Source: Portibacter lacus (GTDB lineage: Bacteria; Bacteroidota; Bacteroidia; Chitinophagales; Saprospiraceae). Taken from it: a DNA stretch of 64,000 nt. The notes under the pieces are model-generated. The model made no database searches, was not told the origin of the DNA, and saw nothing but the letters and a program-made list of their open reading frames with translations. The DNA is taken from the NCBI RefSeq assembly GCF_021533215.1, contig NZ_JAJNKA010000005.1, positions 248,001 to 312,000 of the forward strand, written 5' to 3'. Position numbers and translations under genes: made by a program. Positions 28,294 through 37,550 of this stretch are shown here, in pieces. The first letter of the stretch is position 1. Every line of letters begins with the position of its first letter.

Positions 28294-29598
28294 ATGAAAA
28301 TAAACTTACCAAAATTCCTCTATGGGAGCATGAAACTTATCTGTTTCACAGTATGCTTATTCTTCAATTCAATAATTCTAACTGCTCAACAGGAATGTAA
28401 TTTATATTGTACATGCAATGGGAATTGTACTATTTCTGGTACTTATAATAATAATGCGACTTTTGTAAATCAAGGTATTTTGGAAATTAGGGGTGTTTTT
28501 AATAATTACGATTATTTTGAAAATACCAATAATTTAAATAATAGAGGTTCTTTTCAAAATGATGGATTATTTGACAACAACAATTATTCGCTAAATATTG
28601 GCACCTTTAATAATTTGGGTACTTTTAATAATTCAGATATATTTGAGAATACAACTATTTTTGTAAATCATGGTATAATAGAAAATACTGGAAGTTTCAC
28701 AGGTGGTGGATCAATTTATAATTACAGAACTTTGAGTATTAGCAACTCTCCTGATACATTAGATTTAGGTGATAATGCACTAGTTTTTTATATGAATGAG
28801 CCAGAAGTTATTCCTAAATATATAAGCAAAATAGGATCAAGTATTAATGATCTTATTTCTACATCTGGATCCGTAACTTTCTTAGGAGAACTCGAGGTTC
28901 TTTTAAACGATGGAAAGATTCCGTCTGAAGGGGAAGAATTCACAATTATGACTTATGGTAGTAGAAGTGGTACTTTTGATACGGTTATATTACCTTCAGG
29001 TTATAACTGGTCTTTAGATTATGGAGAAACTGAGCTGACGTTAACTATGAATTCTTTAGTACCAGTAGATCTTTTACTATTTAGTGGGGATTCAAAAATT
29101 AATGGAGTCCAATTGAATTGGATAAGTAGTTCAGAAATTAACAATGATTACTTTGAAGTAGAGAGAAGTGTGGATGGTGTAAATTTTGAAACTATTGGCA
29201 AAGTAGATGGGAATGGATCATCTTCAATGGAACATTCTTATTCCTTCACGGATAGATCATCGTTAATGGTTAGTAACTATTATCGATTACGTCAAGTAGA
29301 TTATGATGGAAGTTTTAGTTACTCTAAAATCATATCTGTAGATAGAAGGAATACTGATTTTGCTTATCAGATTGGTTCTAATCCTATACATAATGATGTT
29401 TTAGATATCAAGTTTTTTGAGAGAAATGATGATGGTATTATATTAAGTTTGAGTGATATTAATGGAAGAATTCTTTTTAGTAAGTCTATTCATAATAAGG
29501 TTGAAAATATCCAATTAGATAATTATGATTGTGGTATTTATCTATTAATTATTAATAATAAAAGAAGAAGATATGTGGAACGTATTGTGATTCCTTGA
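28294..29598 (+). CDS. T9SS type A sorting-domain protein, diverged paralogue of the preceding gene
   Basis: Secreted protein of 434 residues with the same plan as the preceding gene: signal peptide (..IILTAQQ), an Asn/Phe-rich N-terminal region with degenerate units such as GTFNNLGTFNNSDIFEN, and a middle domain whose ELEVLLNDGKIPSEGEEFTI aligns with ELEVLLIDGKVPLMGESFTL in the neighbour. A fibronectin-like segment (LNWISSSEINNDYFEVERS) and a C-terminal type A sorting domain (LSLSDINGRILFSK; GIYLLIINN) follow. I chose the ATG at 28294; ATG 28231 would add 21 residues and ATG 28330 would remove 12. Its repeats have lost the regular 18-bp DNA period. Function unknown. Confidence 0.82.
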   Translation: MKINLPKFLYGSMKLICFTVCLFFNSIILTAQQECNLYCTCNGNCTISGTYNNNATFVNQGILEIRGVFNNYDYFENTNNLNNRGSFQNDGLFDNNNYSLNIGTFNNLGTFNNSDIFENTTIFVNHGIIENTGSFTGGGSIYNYRTLSISNSPDTLDLGDNALVFYMNEPEVIPKYISKIGSSINDLISTSGSVTFLGELEVLLNDGKIPSEGEEFTIMTYGSRSGTFDTVILPSGYNWSLDYGETELTLTMNSLVPVDLLLFSGDSKINGVQLNWISSSEINNDYFEVERSVDGVNFETIGKVDGNGSSSMEHSYSFTDRSSLMVSNYYRLRQVDYDGSFSYSKIISVDRRNTDFAYQIGSNPIHNDVLDIKFFERNDDGIILSLSDINGRILFSKSIHNKVENIQLDNYDCGIYLLIINNKRRRYVERIVIP

Positions 29599-29626
29599 AA
29601 CTGAATTTAGTATTCTAATATCGGTA

Positions 29627-30622
29627 TTATTTATTCTTTACATAGATTCTTACATAATCTATTTCATAAGTTCTTGGGAATTCAGTTTTTGATAGTTGTT
29701 CTTTATCTGGATGAGGGTTGCCTCCTATTGCTAGATTAATCCACATATTACATTTATTATCTTTAAATGGGTATTTAATTTTAGAAGTATCTAAATTTTT
29801 AGTGTCGTTTTCTATTCTAGTCATAAATACATCATCAAGATAAATCGTAAGATATTTTCCATCTCCTATTAGTTTCCAAGTATGGTATTTGTTCAACCAA
29901 TCTTTATCAGTTTTAAAACCAATTGCTTTGCCGTTAATAATATTTTCCAATTTTGAGTTGGCTGCGTTTTCAGCTTTATTCCCTTTCCATTTGGTACCAT
30001 TATTATCTTTGTAAGCAAAATTTGCCAACATATAACCATTATAATATTCTAGTATATCTATTTCACCTGCATGTGGCCAAGGTCCATCACCAGTTGTCCA
30101 GAATGCAGGCCATATTCCGTAGTCTTCTACCCCGCCTGTTTCTATGGGTAATTTGGCCCTCATTTCCATTAATATGAAATCGTATTTCTCGTGGTATTGT
30201 TTTTTCGTTATGAAACTGGATGAGGTGTATTCTGCATATTCTCTCTTTTTCCTCCAGTCATTACTATTAGCATCATATAGTTCATTCTTAATCATTTCTC
30301 TTTTAGCAATAATTTTAAGTGTTCCATTACTGCAGTAAGAATTTTCAGATTGATAGTATTGTTCTTCATTGTTTCTTCTGAATCCTGTTTCTGAATCCCA
30401 GTATTCATTTTTCATTTCACCTTCATGATTAAACTCATCGTTGAATACAAGATGATAGCCGTTTATTTCTGATGGTGGAATTCCATTATAAGGTTCAAAG
30501 GGATTTATATTGAATTCTTGATTATCTTCTAATTGAATTTTACTGGTAGTTGAATGGGTGCAATTATAATGACTTCCTATTATTAAAATAATAAGAATAA
30601 GGTGTGCATTTTGTTTCATCAT
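29627..30622 (-). CDS. Glycoside hydrolase family 16 lipoprotein (beta-glucanase/agarase-type)
   Basis: Probable surface or periplasmic lipoprotein of 331 residues. The signal sequence ends at a Cys (residue 21, ..GSHYNC), though the lipobox is not ideal. The GH16 jelly-roll region is about residues 55-330, with LVFNDEFN at its start, and the catalytic signature GEIDILEYYNG, in which E187 would be the nucleophile, D189 the helper and E192 the acid/base. The C-terminal FPRTYEIDYVRIYVK is the usual last strand. It would cleave beta-1,3- or mixed-linked glucans, or a marine galactan; the subfamily cannot be fixed. It is 23 bp from the next minus-strand gene upstream, with which it may be co-transcribed. 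Confidence 0.9.
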   Translation of the reverse strand: MMKQNAHLILIILIIGSHYNCTHSTTSKIQLEDNQEFNINPFEPYNGIPPSEINGYHLVFNDEFNHEGEMKNEYWDSETGFRRNNEEQYYQSENSYCSNGTLKIIAKREMIKNELYDANSNDWRKKREYAEYTSSSFITKKQYHEKYDFILMEMRAKLPIETGGVEDYGIWPAFWTTGDGPWPHAGEIDILEYYNGYMLANFAYKDNNGTKWKGNKAENAANSKLENIINGKAIGFKTDKDWLNKYHTWKLIGDGKYLTIYLDDVFMTRIENDTKNLDTSKIKYPFKDNKCNMWINLAIGGNPHPDKEQLSKTEFPRTYEIDYVRIYVKNK

Positions 30623-30645
30623 GGTATTCTTATAATTATTTATTA

Positions 30646-31032
30646 TTACTCTACTAAAAATTCTTCATCTACTATAGCTTGAATTTTTACATCTGTAACT
30701 CCTGCTGTAAGATATTCAAGCGTATCAGCTGCTCTTCTTGTTAAATCAATTATTCTATCATTAACGAAGGGTCCTCGATCATTTATAGTAACTTTTATAC
30801 TTTTTCCGGTTTGGATATTTGTTACTAAAACTTCTGTTCCAAAGGGTAATGTAGGATGTGCTGCTGTTAAACTATCTTGAGAGAATATTTCACCACTTGC
30901 TGTTGATTTCCCTATAAATAGATTAGCGTAATATGAAGCACGGCCTTCTTGTTCGAAGTTGTAAGGCTCTGTGCAATTGGAAAAGCTTAGAAGAAATAGA
31001 GATAGTATTATAAAGAAATGTTTGGTCAACAT
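30646..31032 (-). CDS. RlpA-like double-psi beta-barrel lipoprotein
   Basis: Short lipoprotein of 128 residues with a lipobox-like signal end (SFSNC, Cys20). The rest is one RlpA double-psi beta-barrel: GRASYYANLFIGKSTASGE, then TAAHPTLPFGTEVLVTN and [22 protein letters not shown], which include the conserved Asp-Arg-Gly-Pro-Phe. RlpA proteins cut or bind denuded peptidoglycan; no SPOR domain is present here. It is transcribed divergently from a paralogue at 31253, with a parS site in the 220-bp gap. It may share a transcript with the GH16 gene. Confidence 0.9.
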   Translation of the reverse strand: MLTKHFFIILSLFLLSFSNCTEPYNFEQEGRASYYANLFIGKSTASGEIFSQDSLTAAHPTLPFGTEVLVTNIQTGKSIKVTINDRGPFVNDRIIDLTRRAADTLEYLTAGVTDVKIQAIVDEEFLVE

Positions 31033-31091
31033 GTTAGTTTTTATTCGTTCAATAAATATAATAATTTATTAAATATATGAAAATATGAATA

Positions 31092-31111
31092 TTTGTTCCA
31101 CGTGGAACAAA
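31092..31111. promoter_or_regulatory. parS-type centromere site (perfect palindrome)
   Basis: A perfect 20-bp palindrome whose 16-bp core TGTTCCACGTGGAACA matches the ParB/Spo0J parS consensus TGTTnCACGTGnAACA with the central CACGTG intact. ParB would load here and spread to drive origin segregation with ParA and SMC. It lies between the two divergent rlpA-like genes. A second copy of the 14-bp core is at 32071-32084. The parA and parB genes are not in the window. Confidence 0.85.
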
Positions 31112-31166
31112 CTAGATTGCAAATGACAGATAACTGCTAAAAATATGTTATTGTTTATATCACCTA

Positions 31167-31197
31167 TTGATACCTGTTCTTACATAGCTTATTTTTG
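31167..31197 (+). promoter_or_regulatory. Bacteroidota-type promoter for the plus-strand rlpA-like gene
   Basis: TTG at 31167-31169, a 20-base spacer and TATTTTTG at 31190-31197 fit the Bacteroidota consensus TTG-N19-TAnnTTTG closely. The start codon is 55 bp further on. Confidence 0.5.
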
Positions 31198-31252
31198 TAG
31201 TACTAATGTTAATGAAACTTGGAATTTAATATTAACCTAATAAATTCCAATA

Positions 31253-31624
31253 ATGAAAACCCTTATTACTTTAATACTTCTATTTGGCCTTTTATCATTT
31301 AAGCCTGTAAGTAAAGGTCATATTAATATCCATAAAGAAGAAGGTTTAGCTTCGTACTATTCTGATTATTATCAAGGAAAATTAACAGCTAATGGTGATA
31401 CTTTTGATCAGCAAAAATTAACAGCTGCTCACAAATCTCTTCCCTTTGGTACAGTTGTTCAAGTTATCAATAAAAATAATCAAAAAGCAGTTCAAGTAAC
31501 TATTAATGATCGTGGCCCATTTATAGAAGGTAGAATTATTGATCTCAGTTATTTAGCTGCAGAACAAATTGATATGATAGAGAAAGGAATAGTTGAAGTT
31601 TTAGTTAAGCAGGTCGTTCCATAG
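31253..31624 (+). CDS. RlpA-like double-psi beta-barrel protein (paralogue)
   Basis: Exported protein of 123 residues with an N-terminal hydrophobic signal ([16 protein letters not shown]), not an obvious lipoprotein. It consists of one RlpA barrel: [37 protein letters not shown] and [22 protein letters not shown], the same motifs as the divergent neighbour at 30646. The two are clear duplicates, one apparently lipid-anchored and one soluble. Peptidoglycan binding or lytic activity is the family expectation. A good promoter lies at 31167-31197. Confidence 0.9.
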   Translation: MKTLITLILLFGLLSFKPVSKGHINIHKEEGLASYYSDYYQGKLTANGDTFDQQKLTAAHKSLPFGTVVQVINKNNQKAVQVTINDRGPFIEGRIIDLSYLAAEQIDMIEKGIVEVLVKQVVP

Positions 31625-31716
31625 TATTAAGCTATTTAAACTATCGAAAATCAAAATTTAGAATTTTCTATGTAACTTTAATTACATCTAATAGTACATA
31701 ATGATTCGGAAATTTA

Positions 31717-33030
31717 TTAGTTTTCTGTCTCTTCGAAAGTTGATTTAAACCACTTCTTGAATTTTTCATACTTGTTAGGAAGTGGATAAAAGTGTTCTTG
31801 TTTTTCAGAAAGGATGCTTAATCTCTCTGGTATTTCTATTTCTTGATTGAGAGTTTCTTCTACAGTTTCTTTAAACTTACTTGGATGTGCAGTTTCTAAA
31901 AATATAATAGGTTCTTCGTATCCAGTTTCATATTTATACTCCATGGCTGCAAGGTATCCTATGGCTCCATGAGGATCTAGTAAATAACCATAATCTTTAT
32001 AAACTTCTAGTATGGTTTCCTTAGTTTGCTCATCAGAATAGGCATAACCTTTGAGTTTATCTTTGATAGTGTTCCACGTGGAACCATATAAATCTGAAAG
32101 GCGTGGAAAGTTAGATGGATCGCCGACATCCATAGCATTGCTTATTGTTGCAGTGGCTGGTCTTGGTCTATATTCTCCTGTTGCAATATATTCTGGAACA
32201 ACATCATTTGCATTTGTAGCTGCAATAAAATGTTTAACTGGAAGTCCCATTTTCTGTCCTAAAATCCCTGCTGTTATGTTACCAAAATTTCCAGATGGGA
32301 CTACAAAACTCACATTTTCATTATAATCAACTTGCTTTAATGCATTGAAATAATAAAAAGATTGTGGAATAAGTCTTGAAATATTAATAGAGTTGGCTGA
32401 TGATAGATCATAATTTTCACTCATTTCCTCATCTAGGAAAGCCTTTTTTACAATGGCTTGGCAATCATCGAAAGTACCATCGATTTCAACTGCTGTTATA
32501 TTTTCACCGAGTGTGGTTAATTGCTTTTGTTGGAGTGGACTAACCTTCCCTTTAGGAAAAAGAATTACTATTTCTATGCCATCTACTTTATAAAAGCCTG
32601 AAGCTACTGCCCCACCCGTGTCGCCAGATGTTGCAACTAATATGTATAATTTCTTTCCTTTTTTCTTAAAATACTTCATCACCCTGGACATAAACCGAGC
32701 TCCGAAATCTTTAAATGCAAGTGTAGGACCATGGAATAATTCAAGCGAATAAATATTGTCATGAATATGTACCACTTCTGCTGGAAAGTTAATAGCATCA
32801 TAAACGATTTCTTTTAATATATCGGCAGGAATAGAATCACCGATAATCGTCTTAGCTATTTCATAGGACATTTCTTGGAAAGACATCTTCCTAATGTTCT
32901 TAATAAAATCATCTCCTAATTTCGGAATTTCTGTGGGCATATAAAGGCCATTGTCTTTTGGTAAAGCATTTAAAATCGCTTGCCCAAAATCAACTCTTAA
33001 ATCCGGATTTTTCGTGCTATATAATTGCAT
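31717..33030 (-). CDS. thrC: Threonine synthase
   Basis: PLP enzyme making L-threonine from O-phosphohomoserine, 437 residues. The PLP-binding Lys107 is in GPTLAFKDFGARFM, the phosphate-binding loop in ATSGDTGGAVASGFY, and PSGNFGNITAG is present further on. It is the last gene of the metX-thrA-thrB-thrC run, 42 bp after thrB, and so is probably under the SAM riboswitch at 37551. Codons for G-S-T-W-N near residue 316 contain the second parS core (32071-32084). Confidence 0.96.
   Translation of the reverse strand: MQLYSTKNPDLRVDFGQAILNALPKDNGLYMPTEIPKLGDDFIKNIRKMSFQEMSYEIAKTIIGDSIPADILKEIVYDAINFPAEVVHIHDNIYSLELFHGPTLAFKDFGARFMSRVMKYFKKKGKKLYILVATSGDTGGAVASGFYKVDGIEIVILFPKGKVSPLQQKQLTTLGENITAVEIDGTFDDCQAIVKKAFLDEEMSENYDLSSANSINISRLIPQSFYYFNALKQVDYNENVSFVVPSGNFGNITAGILGQKMGLPVKHFIAATNANDVVPEYIATGEYRPRPATATISNAMDVGDPSNFPRLSDLYGSTWNTIKDKLKGYAYSDEQTKETILEVYKDYGYLLDPHGAIGYLAAMEYKYETGYEEPIIFLETAHPSKFKETVEETLNQEIEIPERLSILSEKQEHFYPLPNKYEKFKKWFKSTFEETEN
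32071..32084. promoter_or_regulatory. Second parS-type core inside thrC
   Basis: GTTCCACGTGGAAC, an exact copy of the 14-bp core of the site at 31092-31111, lies within the thrC coding sequence 977 bp away. The outer bases are T on the left and C on the right, so the 16-mer has one mismatch. Intragenic parS sites are common in known systems. Confidence 0.75.
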
Positions 33031-33072
33031 ACTTGATTTTATTTTGAAACTAAAAGTATAGGTAATTATGAA

Positions 33073-33996
33073 TTAACATAAAATTGCGCCTTCATTATTT
33101 ATGCGGGACTTGTAAATTGTGCATGAAATCTTTTGATCTAATAATACCTTTTCCATTTGAATGGCTACATTCTCGGCAATAATAGTGCTGTCACACAGTG
33201 CAAAAATAGAAGGTCCTGCTCCAGATATACTACATCCTAATGCACCATTAGTCAATGCTGCATTCTTTATATCATAGAAGTGTGGAATTAGATGTGCTCT
33301 TTGAGGTTCTATGATGATATCTTCCAGAGAATTTTTAATCAATTCAAAATTAGAGTTTTGCATTCCAAGCATCAGACCAGCAAGATTTGCTGACTGTTTT
33401 ATATGATCTGCTAATGATACTTCTGTTTTTAAAATACCTCTAGAATCCTTAGTGAGAATTTCTATGTGTGGATGTATAACCACTACGTATAAACCATCAG
33501 GAATATAAACTTTATGAAAGTCTAAAGTCTGTGTATCTCTAATAAGGACCATACCACCTAAAAGAGATGGAGCTACATTGTCAGCATGATATGCACCATC
33601 TGCTATCTGCTCACCTAGCACTGCGAAAGGAAGTAATTCTTGTTTAGTCAATGGTTTATTCAGCACTTCATTCACAGCCATTGCGCCAGCAACTGCACTT
33701 GCTGCACTCGATCCTAATCCAGAACCAAAAGGCATTTTCTTGTGAATCTCCATTTCTAATCCACCATCGTATTCCAGATGTTCAAGGACTTTTAAAGCTG
33801 CAAAACCAGCAGTATTCTTTAAAGGATCGTAAGGTAATTTTCCGCCTGTTATCTTAGTTATTCTTAAGCCTTTCTTATCAACTTTTGTTATTACGATTTC
33901 ATCTCCAGGTTCTTCTAGAGCAAAACCTAAAACATCGTATCCACATGCCACATTCGCTACTGATGCGGGTGCAAATACTTTTATACCTACTGCCAT
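33073..33996 (-). CDS. thrB: Homoserine kinase
   Basis: GHMP-family kinase of 307 residues that phosphorylates homoserine for threonine synthase. The start KVFAPASVANVACGYDVLGFA, the ATP-binding loop MPFGSGLGSSAASAVAG and the C-terminal GCSISGAGPSIFAL are the three GHMP motifs. It lies between thrA (15 bp) and thrC (42 bp) on the same strand, so it belongs to the aspartate-family operon. Nothing unusual is seen. Confidence 0.96.
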   Translation of the reverse strand: MAVGIKVFAPASVANVACGYDVLGFALEEPGDEIVITKVDKKGLRITKITGGKLPYDPLKNTAGFAALKVLEHLEYDGGLEMEIHKKMPFGSGLGSSAASAVAGAMAVNEVLNKPLTKQELLPFAVLGEQIADGAYHADNVAPSLLGGMVLIRDTQTLDFHKVYIPDGLYVVVIHPHIEILTKDSRGILKTEVSLADHIKQSANLAGLMLGMQNSNFELIKNSLEDIIIEPQRAHLIPHFYDIKNAALTNGALGCSISGAGPSIFALCDSTIIAENVAIQMEKVLLDQKISCTIYKSRINNEGAILC

Positions 33997-34011
33997 TTAT
34001 TTCTATGCTTA

Positions 34012-36456
34012 TTATGAAAAACTATTACTTATTCCTATGATCTCTGCGAAAATACCGGCGGCAGTAACATCTGCTCCTGCTCCAGGTCCTCTAACCACCA
34101 AAGGCAATTCTTTATATCTCTCCGTTGTAAATATGATCATGTTGTCTGTTCCTTTCAATCCATAAAATGGATGATCGGAATCAACAGATTCTAATTTTAT
34201 AGTCGTCTTGCCTTTTTCGTATCTAGCAATCATTCTTAGTTTCTGATCAGCTTCTTCAGACTTTGTAATTAGGTCGCGAAAATAATCATTTTTCTTTTCC
34301 AATTCACTGTAAAAGTCTTCTACCGTTTTAGCATCCCTGCAAGATTTAGGTAAAAGGTAGTCCACTTTCACATCTTTCATCTCTAGTGAAGCACCACTTT
34401 CTCTTGCTAGAATTGTAATTTTTCTCTTGATATCTCCCCCATTTAAATCCTCTCTTGGATCAGGTTCAGTATAGCCAAGTTCTTGTGCTTTTTTGACAAT
34501 CGCTGAAAACTTGTCCTTTGCTGTGAAGGAATTAAATATATATGATAGTGATCCAGAAAGAACACCTTCTATTTTGTTTATTTTATCACCACTATTGATT
34601 AGATCCTTAAGTGTATTTAGCACAGGAAGTCCAGCTCCAACATTGGTTTCATATTTAAAACTTACACCTCTTCTTTTAGCTAGTTCCTTAAGTTTCTCGT
34701 AATACTTGAAAGAAGATGATGCAGCTATTTTATTAGGAGTAGAAATTGAGATACTATTATTTAATATGAATTCATACTTATCTGCTATGATAGAGCTAGC
34801 GGTGTTATCTATAAAAACTGAATTTCTAAGATTGAGATTTACCATTGCCTTAGAGAAATCATCCATACTGAATTGCTCTCCTTTCTTTAAATCAGATTTC
34901 CATTTATCTAAGTCAATTCCATTTTCATTAATTAAGAAAGTCCTGCTATTCGCAATTCCTACTACCTTAATATCAAGTGCTCGGTCATCTATCAGTATCT
35001 GACGTTGCTTGTTAATCTGATCCAGTAATGTAGAACCTATTAGACCCACACCTACCATAAAGATATGTAGAGACTTTGTTTCTGATAAGAAGAAGGACTC
35101 ATGAAGAGCATTCAAAGCTTTTTTCTCGTCATTCATTTTGATAACTACAGAGATATTCAATTCAGAAGATCCTTGTGCAATCGCTATAACGTTAATCCCA
35201 TTTTGACCTAAAGATTTAAATAATCTTCCAGCTATTCCTGGAGTTTCTCTCATATGTTCCCCAATAATAGCGATAACAGAGAGATCTTCTTCTCTTTTAA
35301 CTTTATCTACAGATCCACTTCTGATCTCGTGTTCGAATTCTTTCTCTATTACATTTACTGCCTTTTTAACTTCTTTGGGCTGGATAGCAAAGCTGATAGA
35401 ATGTTCAGAGGATCCTTGTGTTATTAATATGATATTAATGGATTCTCTAGCCAAACTGGAAAATAGCCTACCTGCAGTTCCTGGTACCCCGAACATACCT
35501 GTTCCTTGTAAGGAAAGCAAGGCGATATTAGAGATCGATGAAATTCCTTTCACCGGTTTATTATTCTTATCCTTTTTATTACTGATTAATGAACCGTCAT
35601 GTGAAGGATTAAAAGTATTTTTAATGTAAACAGGGATCTTAGCTTTTAGAGCTGGTTGTATGGTCGGTGGATAGATCACTTTAGCACCGAAATGCGACAT
35701 TTCCATTGCTTCTTCATAGGTAACAATAGGAATGGTAAATGCTTCAGGTACCTTTCTTGGATCAGCGGTCAGAATTCCATCTACATCCGTCCATATTTCT
35801 ATACACTTTGTTTTCAACGCTGCACCAAGTATAGCAGCAGTGTAATCCGATCCTCCCCTACCTAGTGTTGTTGTTAACCCGCCGGTATGAGAAGCGATGA
35901 AACCAGTAACGACTTGTACATTATCATTTTTGTCGTAATGTTCTTTTATCGACTTATTGGTTTCTTTAAATTTTACTGCGGCTGATCCGAAGTTTTTATC
36001 TGTTTTGATAATTTTTCGTGCATCCAAGTAATCAGCTTCTACTCCTCTTTGGGTTAAAGCATTAGCAATGATATATGCCGAATTTCTTTCACCGAAAGAC
36101 AAAACATAATCCATTGTTCTAGGAGTCGCTTCGAGTAGAAGTTTGATTCCTTCTAGTATATTCTGGAGTTCTAAGAAGTTACCTTCTAGTCCTTTGATTA
36201 CCTTCTTTTGGATTGTTTTATTCAGAAGAGCTTTAGCCACTTCAATGTGTCTCTCTTTAAATGTCGCGAAATCTTTTAAATAATCTGAATTACCTTCCGC
36301 AGCAGATTCACTCATAGAAATTAACATATCGGTCACTCCTCCTAAAGCAGAAAAAACGACTGTATATTTTTCTTTTTGATTTTTTAAAATGTCAATGACT
36401 AGTTTTATTCGATCTGCATCTTTGACTGAAGAACCTCCAAACTTTAATACTTTCAT
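34012..36456 (-). CDS. thrA: Bifunctional aspartate kinase / homoserine dehydrogenase I
   Basis: Catalyses the first and third steps of the aspartate pathway in one chain of 814 residues. The aspartokinase domain (about 1-285) starts MKVLKFGGSSVKDADRI and has TLGRGGSDYTAA. Two ACT regulatory segments follow (about 305-460; GTAGRLFSSLARESINII and GIAGRLFKSLGQNGINVI). The homoserine dehydrogenase domain (about 465-814) has the NAD(P) loop MVGVGLIGSTLLDQI, NVGAGLPVLNTLKDL and GVLSGSLSYIFN. Its ATG shares one base with the metX stop (TAATG), a translational coupling signal. It feeds both methionine and threonine synthesis. Confidence 0.97.
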   Translation of the reverse strand: MKVLKFGGSSVKDADRIKLVIDILKNQKEKYTVVFSALGGVTDMLISMSESAAEGNSDYLKDFATFKERHIEVAKALLNKTIQKKVIKGLEGNFLELQNILEGIKLLLEATPRTMDYVLSFGERNSAYIIANALTQRGVEADYLDARKIIKTDKNFGSAAVKFKETNKSIKEHYDKNDNVQVVTGFIASHTGGLTTTLGRGGSDYTAAILGAALKTKCIEIWTDVDGILTADPRKVPEAFTIPIVTYEEAMEMSHFGAKVIYPPTIQPALKAKIPVYIKNTFNPSHDGSLISNKKDKNNKPVKGISSISNIALLSLQGTGMFGVPGTAGRLFSSLARESINIILITQGSSEHSISFAIQPKEVKKAVNVIEKEFEHEIRSGSVDKVKREEDLSVIAIIGEHMRETPGIAGRLFKSLGQNGINVIAIAQGSSELNISVVIKMNDEKKALNALHESFFLSETKSLHIFMVGVGLIGSTLLDQINKQRQILIDDRALDIKVVGIANSRTFLINENGIDLDKWKSDLKKGEQFSMDDFSKAMVNLNLRNSVFIDNTASSIIADKYEFILNNSISISTPNKIAASSSFKYYEKLKELAKRRGVSFKYETNVGAGLPVLNTLKDLINSGDKINKIEGVLSGSLSYIFNSFTAKDKFSAIVKKAQELGYTEPDPREDLNGGDIKRKITILARESGASLEMKDVKVDYLLPKSCRDAKTVEDFYSELEKKNDYFRDLITKSEEADQKLRMIARYEKGKTTIKLESVDSDHPFYGLKGTDNMIIFTTERYKELPLVVRGPGAGADVTAAGIFAEIIGISNSFS

Positions 36457-37466
36457 TATCTATTATTTAAAAACTTTTTACTGAGTGCGTTTATTTTTTC
36501 TGTTTCAATCAAGAAACCATCATGTCCATATTCAGAATCTATAAATTCTAATTCTGAATTAGGAATATGGTCGCCTAAAAACTTTTGTTCTTCTTTCGGA
36601 TAGAGTATATCAGAATTTATACCAATAATTAAAGAGTGACTCTTAATTTTCGTTAAAGCATTAATTACACTCCCTCTTCCCCTTCCAATATTGTGTGTAT
36701 CAAGAGAATTGAGCAAAAAGTAGTATGAGAATGCATTGAACCTATTAATTAATTTTTTTCCTTGATATCTAATGTAACTATCTGATTTATAATTATTTAT
36801 AGAATTAATATTATCTATTTGTGCCTGATTAAAGCTCTCATACGTGCGATAAAAAAGCATACCAACACCTCTGGCCGCTTCTAGGCCATGAATTCCGGCA
36901 TCATCTTGATCGTTTTTCCAAGTTGGATCTGTTTCGATCGCCATTTTATGAACAGTGTGAATTGCTTTTCCCCAAGATGACTCATATGCACTTGTTGCTA
37001 TTAAAATTGAATTTTTAAAATCATCCGGAAATAAGACATTCCATTCTAATAAAACACTGCCTCCCATCGAACCACCAATTCCTAAATTTATCGTTTCGAT
37101 CCCAAGATGAGATTTCAGGAGATTAAAACATTTCACAATATCCTGAAGAGTAAGTTGTGGAAAATCGTGGTAATATTTTTTTCCTGTCTCTGGATTTATA
37201 CTTAAAGGACCAACAGATCCATAACAAGATCCTGGCATATTAGCACAAATGATGAAATCTTTTTCTGGATCCAATATCTTATCAGGACCAAAAAGTCCGG
37301 ACCACCAAGTTGCCGCATCAGAATTAGCAGTTAATGCGTGAAATACCCATTTCGCATTCGAAGCATCTTCATTTAATTTTCCATAAGTGTGATAGGCAAT
37401 TTCGAAAGGGAAATTGCGTCCTTCAACTTCTAGTTTTATTCCTATTCTATTAGAGTATATTTCCAT
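36456..37466 (-). CDS. metX: Homoserine O-acetyltransferase (MetX family)
   Basis: Alpha/beta-hydrolase-fold acyltransferase that activates homoserine for methionine synthesis, 336 residues, slightly short for the family. The motifs are FHALTANSDAATWW, ANMPGSCYGSVGPLSINP and the nucleophile elbow GIGGSMGGSVLLEW with Ser133. Asp in INSDILYP and His315 in YGHDGFLIE complete the triad. It is the first gene after a SAM-I riboswitch, which supports a methionine role, and overlaps thrA by one base. Acetyl rather than succinyl specificity is assumed from the family. Confidence 0.94.
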   Translation of the reverse strand: MEIYSNRIGIKLEVEGRNFPFEIAYHTYGKLNEDASNAKWVFHALTANSDAATWWSGLFGPDKILDPEKDFIICANMPGSCYGSVGPLSINPETGKKYYHDFPQLTLQDIVKCFNLLKSHLGIETINLGIGGSMGGSVLLEWNVLFPDDFKNSILIATSAYESSWGKAIHTVHKMAIETDPTWKNDQDDAGIHGLEAARGVGMLFYRTYESFNQAQIDNINSINNYKSDSYIRYQGKKLINRFNAFSYYFLLNSLDTHNIGRGRGSVINALTKIKSHSLIIGINSDILYPKEEQKFLGDHIPNSELEFIDSEYGHDGFLIETEKINALSKKFLNNR

Positions 37467-37550
37467 AAAATCTACACATCGCTTTAATTGAAAAGCAGCT
37501 ATCAGGAATTCTTAAAGATTAGAAATGGAAAAACAAATGAGTTTTTTCAT
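37467..37550 (-). promoter_or_regulatory. Leader between the SAM riboswitch and metX (expression platform)
   Basis: These 84 bases must contain the switching element. On the minus strand, GAAAAAAC and GTTTTTC can form an A/U-rich hairpin directly after the aptamer P1 strand, but no strong GC stem with a T tract is present, so termination versus translational control cannot be decided. A 12-residue frame (37512-37550) also exists and is probably chance. Confidence 0.35.

Noticed and set aside
37512-37550. Twelve-residue frame in the metX leader, minus strand
   Set aside because: No run of regulatory Met or Thr codons, so it does not look like an attenuator peptide; control is explained by the riboswitch.
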